Of a DNA stretch of 64,000 nucleotides, positions 42,505 to 49,286 are shown one piece after another. The position numbers were made by a program, and so were the translations under genes. Source of the stretch: Nitrospirota bacterium (lineage in GTDB: Bacteria; Nitrospirota; Thermodesulfovibrionia; Thermodesulfovibrionales; JdFR-88); NCBI GenBank assembly GCA_021840255.1, contig JAKBYX010000009.1, positions 33,581-97,580 of the forward strand, given 5' to 3'. Each line of letters begins with the position of its first letter. Within the stretch, counting starts at the first letter, position 1. The notes beneath the pieces were generated by a model. The model ran no database searches. It was given only the letters and a program-made list of their open reading frames with translations, and was not told where the DNA came from.

Positions 42505-44607
42505 TTGCTAAGAAAAACGGCGCTCGTTACATTGATTGTGCTCATTCTTTATGCCCGGGCCTGGGCGGCCGGGAAGATAACGATGGATTTCGTGGACGTG
42601 GAGCTTTCCACATTCGCAAAGTTCGTGAGCGACACGACCGGCAAGAACTTCGTTTTTGACGACAGGCTGAAAGGCAAGGTAACGGTCATAACCCCTGCCG
42701 GATTGAACAAGGACGCCACCTTCAAGCTCTTCACCTCGGTCCTGAACCTGAAGGGCTTTACGCTGCAGCCCACAGGGGCAAACGTCTACAAGATAATCCC
42801 CGTATCGGATGCCAGGCAAAACGGGCTTCCGGCCATGACAACGCATGTAAATGATAATTACATGGTCAGGCTCATCCCGCTTAAGTACATCTCTCCTTCC
42901 AACGCGGTGAGGTTCCTGAGCCCGGTCGTCTCCAGGGACGGCTATATAGCGGCCTTCGACCAGGGCAATTATCTGCTGGTAATAGACACGGGCCTTAACA
43001 TCAGCAAGATAATGGGGATACTGGACGTTATAGACCAGGCGCCCATCGCGCAGCAAAGCGAGGTCGTTTTCCTTAAAAGCTCAAGCGCCGAGGACGTTGC
43101 CCGCATACTGAACGAGAGTATTCCCAAGAAAGTGCCCTCCGGGCCGGACCACGCCATTGCGGACCCCAGGCTCAATGCGGTCATACTCATAGGCGACCAG
43201 GTTGAAAAAGAGACGATGAAACGGCTCATCAGCCTGCTGGATGTGCCGTCGAAGCTGGTCTTAAGCGGCATACATGTATATTTCCTGGAACATGCGGACG
43301 CAACGGAACTTGCAAAGACCCTCCAGGGGCTCGTTGGCGCAAAGACGGCAGGCCCTCCCGGCATAAGGCAGCAGACGGAGGCCGGGCAGAAGATAAGCAT
43401 AACGCCCGATAAGGGCACGAACGCCCTGGTGATCTCCGCCTCGCAGGCGGACTACCAGGGTCTTTTGCCTGTCATTAAGAAACTGGACAGGGCCAGAAGC
43501 CAGGTATACGTGCAAGCCATGATCGTGGAGGCTTCACTGAGCGATCTGCTGACCCTGAACGCCCAATGGCGCGGCACGGTCACAAAGGGGGGCCAGCCCC
43601 TCTTTATAGGCGGCGTAGGCACTATCGATTCCACCGCGATCCAGAACATCGTAAGCGGACTTTCAGGGGTGAGCGTAGGGGGGCTTGGAAACATCCTTAA
43701 CATACCCGTCACCACAACCGTGAACGGGGTCATTCAGACCTCCACACTCAGCATCCCCGGCTTCGCCGCGCTTTTTAATCTGAGCCAGTTCAGGGACGCC
43801 GTGCATGTCCTGAGCACCCCGCAGATATACACCTCTGACAACCAGGAGGCCGAGATACTGGTCGGCCAGAACGTACCCTTCCCTGTCAGCAGCCAGACGA
43901 CTACCGGCGCGGTGGCAACGGGAGGGGTCATAAGTTCCGTCGAAAGACAGGACGTGGGCATCAAGCTTAAAATAACGCCCCATATTACGGAAGGCGACGT
44001 TGTAAAGCTGGACATCTACCAGGAGATATCCAGCGAGGTATCCCCATCCGTGTCCGGAACGAACCTGGTGAACCTGCTTTCAACGGTGGGACCCACTCTG
44101 GACAAGCGCTCCACCAAGACGTCCGTATTCGTAAACGACGGGCAGACGATAGTCATCGGCGGGCTCATGTCTGAAAACGACGAGGACACCGTGACAAAAG
44201 TCCCGCTGCTGGGCGATATCCCCATTTTGGGGAACCTGTTCAAATACAGGACCGTCAACAAACAGAAGACGAACCTGCTGGTCTTCATCAGCCCCACTGT
44301 CATAAGGACGCCGGACGACATCGGGAAGGTCACGCGGGATAAAACGGAGGAATTCGGAAAGAAGACCCACACTTACATCGAAGGGGAGCTTCTCGTTAAA
44401 TTCAGAGACGGCGTAACCGACGAAGAGGCCAGGCGCATCCTGGGCAGAAAGGGCATAGAAGTGGTTGTGGCGAACGCCAACCTCTACCTGGTGCAGTTCG
44501 GGCCGGAGCGGAACGTAATGGAGGTGGCCAAAGAGCTGCGAAAAATGCCCGAGGTCCTGAGCGCAAAGCCCAATTATTCCGTAGATACCAAGAGGCAGAA
44601 TGAATAA
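42505..44607 (+). CDS. gspD: Type II secretion secretin GspD with C-terminal fervidolysin-like prodomain
   Basis: This 700-residue protein has a signal peptide, N-domains (about 25-320: MDFVDVELSTFAKFVSDTTG, FLKSSSAEDVARILNE) and the secretin barrel (about 340-600), with VPLLGDIPILGNLFKYRT and TNLLVFISPTVI. The last about 75 residues (GELLVKFRDGVTDEEARRIL, a middle strand NLYLVQFG, then PNYSVD) look like the N-terminal prodomain of fervidolysin-type subtilases. This is not a usual secretin part; it replaces the S-domain that binds pilotin. Translation starts at TTG 42505 behind AGGAAAGG. It overlaps gspE by 8 bp. Confidence 0.92.
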   Translation: MLRKTALVTLIVLILYARAWAAGKITMDFVDVELSTFAKFVSDTTGKNFVFDDRLKGKVTVITPAGLNKDATFKLFTSVLNLKGFTLQPTGANVYKIIPVSDARQNGLPAMTTHVNDNYMVRLIPLKYISPSNAVRFLSPVVSRDGYIAAFDQGNYLLVIDTGLNISKIMGILDVIDQAPIAQQSEVVFLKSSSAEDVARILNESIPKKVPSGPDHAIADPRLNAVILIGDQVEKETMKRLISLLDVPSKLVLSGIHVYFLEHADATELAKTLQGLVGAKTAGPPGIRQQTEAGQKISITPDKGTNALVISASQADYQGLLPVIKKLDRARSQVYVQAMIVEASLSDLLTLNAQWRGTVTKGGQPLFIGGVGTIDSTAIQNIVSGLSGVSVGGLGNILNIPVTTTVNGVIQTSTLSIPGFAALFNLSQFRDAVHVLSTPQIYTSDNQEAEILVGQNVPFPVSSQTTTGAVATGGVISSVERQDVGIKLKITPHITEGDVVKLDIYQEISSEVSPSVSGTNLVNLLSTVGPTLDKRSTKTSVFVNDGQTIVIGGLMSENDEDTVTKVPLLGDIPILGNLFKYRTVNKQKTNLLVFISPTVIRTPDDIGKVTRDKTEEFGKKTHTYIEGELLVKFRDGVTDEEARRILGRKGIEVVVANANLYLVQFGPERNVMEVAKELRKMPEVLSAKPNYSVDTKRQNE

Positions 44608-46183
44608 AGGCAAAGACGTAAAGATAGACAGGATATCGGAAGAGGACGTGGAACTGCCGCTTCTGGCCTCGGTCCCCCTTTCCTATGCCAGGGGCAACAT
44701 GCTTATGCCCTTGAGGAGGGAAAACGGGGACTTTCTGGTGGGGGCGGTTTCCGGCCAGGAAGGGGTGTTCGCCCTTTTCGACCTGGCCAGGGAGATGTCT
44801 CTTAAGCCTAAGGCGCTCTGGGGGGACAAGGCCGTTGTCCTTGAGGCCATAAACCGTTATTACGGGCAGCTGGGGAGCGCAAAGGAAGTAATGGCGGACA
44901 TCCGGGAGGACGACCTTTCCTCGGTCGCCACCGAGTTTGAAAGGCCCAAGGACATCCTTGAGCTCACCGAGGAGGCGCCGATAATAAGGCTCCTGAACGC
45001 CCTTCTGAAGCAGGCCATGAAGGACAGGGCAAGCGATATTCACATAGAGCCCTTCGAGAAGGAACTGGAAGTAAGGATACGAGTTGACGGGGTGCTCAAA
45101 AAGATACTGGCCCCGCCCAAGATAATACAGGACGCCCTGGTAAGCAGGGTCAAGATAATGGCAAGCCTTGACATAGCGGAAAGGCGTCTGCCCCAGGACG
45201 GCAGGATAAGGCTCCTTGTCGGGGGAAAGGACATAGACATCAGGGTTTCCCTTATACCCACCATCCACGGGGAGCGCGTTGTCATGAGGCTGCTGGACAG
45301 GCGGGGAGGCTCGATAGGGCTCACGGACCTGGGGATGGACGAGGCTATGAGGGAGCAGTTCGACGGCCTCCTTTCAAGGCAGAACGGCATAATCCTGGTC
45401 ACCGGCCCGACCGGAAGCGGAAAGACAACCACGCTGTATGCCGCACTCCGGAAGATTTTCTCTGAAGAAAAAAATATAGTCACTATAGAGGACCCCGTTG
45501 AATACGAGCTTTCCGGCATAGGGCAGATACAGATAAACCCGAAAGTGGGGCTCACGTTCGCCTCCGGGCTGCGCTCAATACTCCGGCAGGACCCCGACGT
45601 CATAATGGTGGGCGAGATCAGAGACCTGGAGACCGCGCAGATAGCCATACAGGCGTCCCTTACCGGCCACCTTGTTCTGAGCACTCTACACACCAATGAC
45701 GCGGCTTCCGCGATAACCAGGCTCATAGATATAGGGGTGGAGCCTTTTTTGGTTGCGTCCTCCCTGGCGGGCGTGCTTGCGCAAAGACTTGTGCGCAGGA
45801 ACTGCTCTTATTGCAGCGCGCCATATGAGAGCGCTCCTTCCGGGGCCGCCCTCGCGCCTGACGCCCTTATTATGCAAAATGCCCTCCTGGCGCAAAATAA
45901 GGATGCGGCAGGCATAAAAGCATCGAGAGGCAGGGGCTGCGAGCGGTGCGGGGGTTCCGGCTATCTGGGCAGGGCTGGGATATTCGAGTTCCTTGATGTA
46001 GTCCCGTCCATAAGAAAGCTCATCACGGAGAGGGCTGATGCGAAGAGCATCGCGGAAAAGGCCATCTCCGAAGGGATGAGAACCTTGAGGATGGACGGTC
46101 TCTTAAAAGTCTCAACAGGCCTTACGACCCCGGAAGAGGTTTTCAGGGTCACGCAAAAAGACGATGCCGGCGTTCAGGTATAA
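44600..46183 (+). CDS. gspE: Type II secretion ATPase GspE
   Basis: This 527-residue ATPase has an N-terminal GspE domain (about 10-110) and a catalytic core with Walker A GPTGSGKTTTLY. An Asp box (SIVTIEDPVEYEL region), a Walker B-like DPDVIMVGEIRD and a His box (LVLSTLHTNDAASAITRL) follow. The C-terminal zinc-binding tetracysteine is present as CSYC and CERC. It powers pseudopilus assembly. It overlaps gspD and gspF, so the cluster is tightly coupled. Confidence 0.95.
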   Translation: MNKGKDVKIDRISEEDVELPLLASVPLSYARGNMLMPLRRENGDFLVGAVSGQEGVFALFDLAREMSLKPKALWGDKAVVLEAINRYYGQLGSAKEVMADIREDDLSSVATEFERPKDILELTEEAPIIRLLNALLKQAMKDRASDIHIEPFEKELEVRIRVDGVLKKILAPPKIIQDALVSRVKIMASLDIAERRLPQDGRIRLLVGGKDIDIRVSLIPTIHGERVVMRLLDRRGGSIGLTDLGMDEAMREQFDGLLSRQNGIILVTGPTGSGKTTTLYAALRKIFSEEKNIVTIEDPVEYELSGIGQIQINPKVGLTFASGLRSILRQDPDVIMVGEIRDLETAQIAIQASLTGHLVLSTLHTNDAASAITRLIDIGVEPFLVASSLAGVLAQRLVRRNCSYCSAPYESAPSGAALAPDALIMQNALLAQNKDAAGIKASRGRGCERCGGSGYLGRAGIFEFLDVVPSIRKLITERADAKSIAEKAISEGMRTLRMDGLLKVSTGLTTPEEVFRVTQKDDAGVQV

Positions 46184-47315
46184 GGCATACGCAGCCTCGG
46201 GCAACGAGACCTCCGGGACAATAACAGCCGAAACGGAAAAGCAGGCGGTCCTGAAGCTCAGGGAGCAAGGCGTTTTCCCCCACCAGGTCAGCCTCCGGAA
46301 AACGTCGGCCTCCAAGGCGAAACCCGATACGCTGCCCTTCATAACCAGACAATTGGCCCTGCTTACGGCCTCCGGAGTAACAGTCCTCGACGCGCTGAGG
46401 AGCCTGTCCACCGAGACAAAAGGCCACTGGGGCGACCTGCTTGGCAACATAGCCGACGACGTCTCCTCAGGGATGAGCCTTTCCCGCGCGCTGGGGCAAT
46501 ATACCATCTTCCCGGAGTTTTATGTGAAGATGGTCGCCTCCGGCGAGGCAAGCGGCGCGATGGACACCGTCCTTAAGAGCTTGGCCGATTTCCTGGACGA
46601 GGAGGCACGGACAAAGGCCCGGGTGAAGGCCGCCCTTATCTACCCGGCCTTCATGGTGGTGGTGGGCGCGGTGATACTTTCATTCATCTTCGCCTTCGTT
46701 ATGCCCAAGATAACAAAGATATTCAGCGACTCCGGCAAGGCCCTGCCGCTTGCCACCAGGCTGCTCATGTTCATAAGCGGGGTGTTCATAAACTACTGGT
46801 GGGCCATCTTTTTGCTGGTGATAATCGCGGGCTATGGCTTCAGGTCCTATTACAGGAAGAACAGGGTGAAGATAGACGCCATGCTCATGAACTCCAAACT
46901 CCTGAAGAGCCTCTATTTAAGCAGGTTCACGCGGGCACTGGGCTTCCTGCTGGACGGAGGCCTTCCGGTGCTCAAGGCACTGGAACTCTCCGGCCCCTCA
47001 AGCGGCAATCTGCATATTGAAAAAGAGGTGATGGAGGCAAGGCAGCGGCTTTCGGAAGGCGCGGAGCTGTCCCAGGCCCTGCACGGGTTTCCCCACGTCT
47101 TTACCCAGCTGCTTGCGACAGGACAGAAGAGCGGCCAGTTGGGTGAAGCGGTAAAAAAAGCGGCCACCTCCTATGATGAGGACTTCAAAAGACGGCTGGA
47201 CAGGTCTCTGGCCCTGCTTGAGCCGTCGATGATACTTATCATGGGCGGCATCGTGGGCTTTATAGTGCTTGCAGTCCTGCTGCCCATATTCGAGATGAAC
47301 CAACTGGTGAAGTAA
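46164..47315 (+). CDS. gspF: Type II secretion inner-membrane platform protein GspF
   Basis: This 383-residue protein has the duplicated GspF domain. The first half contains FITRQLALLTASGVTVLDAL and VKMVASGEASGAMDTVLKSL, and the second half contains FTRALGFLLDGGLPVLKALE and TQLLATGQKSGQLGEAV. Three membrane helices complete it. The start lies inside gspE (20-bp overlap). No gspG-M pseudopilin or platform genes follow, so the remaining components must be encoded elsewhere. Confidence 0.94.
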   Translation: MPAFRYKAYAASGNETSGTITAETEKQAVLKLREQGVFPHQVSLRKTSASKAKPDTLPFITRQLALLTASGVTVLDALRSLSTETKGHWGDLLGNIADDVSSGMSLSRALGQYTIFPEFYVKMVASGEASGAMDTVLKSLADFLDEEARTKARVKAALIYPAFMVVVGAVILSFIFAFVMPKITKIFSDSGKALPLATRLLMFISGVFINYWWAIFLLVIIAGYGFRSYYRKNRVKIDAMLMNSKLLKSLYLSRFTRALGFLLDGGLPVLKALELSGPSSGNLHIEKEVMEARQRLSEGAELSQALHGFPHVFTQLLATGQKSGQLGEAVKKAATSYDEDFKRRLDRSLALLEPSMILIMGGIVGFIVLAVLLPIFEMNQLVK

Positions 47316-47430
47316 AAGCCCCCCGCAACCCCGCACAAAATTTCTTAAAAAACAAAAACCGCATTTTCCCCGGAAGATGAACCCGGACGCCGTTATATGG
47401 CCTTGAAGGCCGTACAAGCGGGAGAAGAGG

Positions 47431-47459
47431 TTGATTCACTCCTGTTTTTCTGCTATTAA
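47431..47459 (+). promoter_or_regulatory. Promoter of the lipoprotein gene at 47465
   Basis: TTGATT (47431-47436) is followed after 17 bp by TATTAA (47454-47459), 5 bases before ATG 47465. This is again a leaderless geometry and shows the gene is not simply the tail of the gsp operon. Confidence 0.5.
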
Positions 47460-47464
47460 AAGGT

Positions 47465-48334
47465 ATGGAGACCGGTCAGACCAAAACGGCTGTCTGCTTC
47501 CGGGCGGTCCTCTTTATAGTCCTTTTCATATCCGGGTGCGGATTCCCTCAGGAAACCAGAACGGCACAAGCGGATAGCGGTACGCAAGCCTCAGCAAAAA
47601 AGGTCCCGGTCCGCCGGATGAAACCGGCGAGAACGGGCGTCCGCCAGGTAGACCGAAGCGGCAACAGCATTCTTTATTCCGCGGGCAAGCTGGAATACAG
47701 GCCGGCCTCATTTAAAAATGTCCGGACGATTTTCATTTCAAAAAGGAGCAGGGTCGTCCAGATAGACCATGAAAACAGGGCCTATTCGGAGGGTGATCTG
47801 AACGCGTATTGCGGTGCGGTCAAGGCCAGGATAATCCGGGTGATAAAAAATCTGCCCCCAAGGGAACGGACATCCGTAAGCCGGTTTCTTGGCCTTCGCA
47901 GGGGTCCGAAGCCCCCGAAAGTAGTTATCGTGAACGCGGGGCCGGGCGGACTGATCGCCGGTTTCAGGACCAAAAAATATATTATCAAAGTGGACGGACG
48001 GAAATACGAGGAGTTATGGATCTCAAGAGACAGTGCCCTTGTTGCCCAGCAAAAAAAAATGGCCGGAGGGCTTAAAAACAAGTTCGACACATGCATGTCG
48101 CTGGCCTATGGGCTGGAAGCGGGACTGCCTTCAGTGGAGCAGCAGCAGGCATACAGAAAATTGAAAGACTCCGGCTGGCAGATGAAAAAGGACTTTTATT
48201 TTAAAGGAAAACTTTACTTTGACTGGACGGTTGTAAAACTAAGTATCGTCCAAAAGATCCCTGAAAAAGAATTTTTACCCCCGCACGGTTTCAAAAAGAT
48301 ATCGATGCGGAGGATGGCCGGCAGCATTGATTGA
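47465..48334 (+). CDS. Predicted lipoprotein of unknown function
   Basis: This 289-residue protein has a lipoprotein signal (VLFIVLFISGCG, Cys near residue 26) followed by a Gln/Ala/Ser-rich linker. The body contains an alternating beta-like part (SRVVQIDHENRAYSEGD and GRKYEELWISRDS), loosely like DUF4412-type periplasmic proteins that track metal-bound hairpins; I would not assign it. It lies after gspF but has its own promoter. A pilotin-like role is possible only by position. Confidence 0.7.
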   Translation: METGQTKTAVCFRAVLFIVLFISGCGFPQETRTAQADSGTQASAKKVPVRRMKPARTGVRQVDRSGNSILYSAGKLEYRPASFKNVRTIFISKRSRVVQIDHENRAYSEGDLNAYCGAVKARIIRVIKNLPPRERTSVSRFLGLRRGPKPPKVVIVNAGPGGLIAGFRTKKYIIKVDGRKYEELWISRDSALVAQQKKMAGGLKNKFDTCMSLAYGLEAGLPSVEQQQAYRKLKDSGWQMKKDFYFKGKLYFDWTVVKLSIVQKIPEKEFLPPHGFKKISMRRMAGSID

Positions 48335-48412
48335 ATCATCAGGCAGCAAACAAAGCGGCCCGGTCAACAAAGGAAACTTCAGAACGAACCAGGCAGGCAA
48401 TTTAAAAAAGGA

Positions 48413-48763
48413 TCAGGCTTTTTTCTCCAGGAATTCTTTTAATACCGTGGCGTTATTGCACGCTTCGTATTTCGCGCCGTAAAGCAGCGTAACCGTCCCT
48501 TCCCTGCCCTTTTCCGACAACCCGGAGACCAGTTCTCCTTTGCCTTTCAGTTCCCTGAAGTAACGGTTTCTGAACTCCGCGCATTTCCCAGGCTCGTGAC
48601 CGAACCATTTCCTGAGCTCCGCGCTGGGCGCTATGTCCTTGAGCCAGGCATCCACCTTTGCCTCATCTTTTTTGAGCCCCCTTGGCCACATCCTGTCCAC
48701 GAGAATACGGAAGCCGTCGGCTCGGTCAGGTTTTTCATAGACTCTTTTTATTTTTATCACCAA
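48413..48763 (-). CDS. DUF488 family protein
   Basis: This 116-residue protein matches DUF488. It has IKRVYEKPDRADGFRILVDR, then MWPRGLKKDEAKVDAWLKDI, AELRKWFGHEP and TLLYGAKYEACNNA. The family is widespread and uncharacterised; conserved Arg, Trp and His residues suggest an enzyme. It is monocistronic. A run of A/G bases (AAAGGAGGGTTC) upstream provides a ribosome site. Confidence 0.92.
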   Translation of the reverse strand: MVIKIKRVYEKPDRADGFRILVDRMWPRGLKKDEAKVDAWLKDIAPSAELRKWFGHEPGKCAEFRNRYFRELKGKGELVSGLSEKGREGTVTLLYGAKYEACNNATVLKEFLEKKA

Positions 48764-48892
48764 TGAACCCTCCTTTTTTTACCGGTGGAAAAACCTTCCA
48801 TTAAAATTCTATCCCCAAAAAAATGGACAGTAAACAGGAAAAGCCATCAACAAGAAGACGCCGCTGCAATGACCATGAAAAGGATAAGAAAT

Positions 48893-48921
48893 TTGACAAC
48901 CGTTTGTTTTAAGCGTAAATA
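48893..48921 (+). promoter_or_regulatory. Candidate promoter of the GYD/SBBP operon
   Basis: TTGACA (48893-48898) lies 17 bp before TAAATA (48916-48921). The GYD gene starts at 49005 with a strong GGAGGG ribosome site, so this transcript has a normal leader. Confidence 0.4.
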
Positions 48922-49004
48922 AAAGTTAGGACGTTTCATTTGCCGCCAGTCCGGGAAAACGAAAAAATTCAAAAAAAAGCAGACCCGAAAGGAGGGCTTT
49001 TTCC

Positions 49005-49286
49005 ATGGCCATATATGTTATCCTAAGCAAACTTACGGATGAGGGAAGAAGGACGATAAAGAGCAAGCCGCAGAGGATATTCGAGGTAAATAAGGAGCTT
49101 GAGGCCATGGGCGTGAAGGTAAAAGAGCAATTCGCGCTGCTGGGCCCTTATGACTTTCTGAATATAGTGGAGGCTCCTGACAACGAGACCATTCTTCATA
49201 TGTCCGTTGAGCTTGGGGCAAGGGGGAGCGTACAGTTGCTCTCCCTGCCGGCAATGTCCGTGGACAAATTCATAGCGGGGATATGA
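49005..49286 (+). CDS. GYD domain protein
   Basis: This 93-residue protein matches the GYD (PF08734) family: YVILSKLTDEGRRTIKSKPQ, LGPYDFLNIVEAPDNETI, then SVELGARGSVQLLSLPAMSV. These are small ferredoxin-like-fold proteins of unknown function. The gene is translationally coupled by ATGA to a large SBBP-repeat surface protein, an unexpected partner. Confidence 0.9.
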   Translation: MAIYVILSKLTDEGRRTIKSKPQRIFEVNKELEAMGVKVKEQFALLGPYDFLNIVEAPDNETILHMSVELGARGSVQLLSLPAMSVDKFIAGI

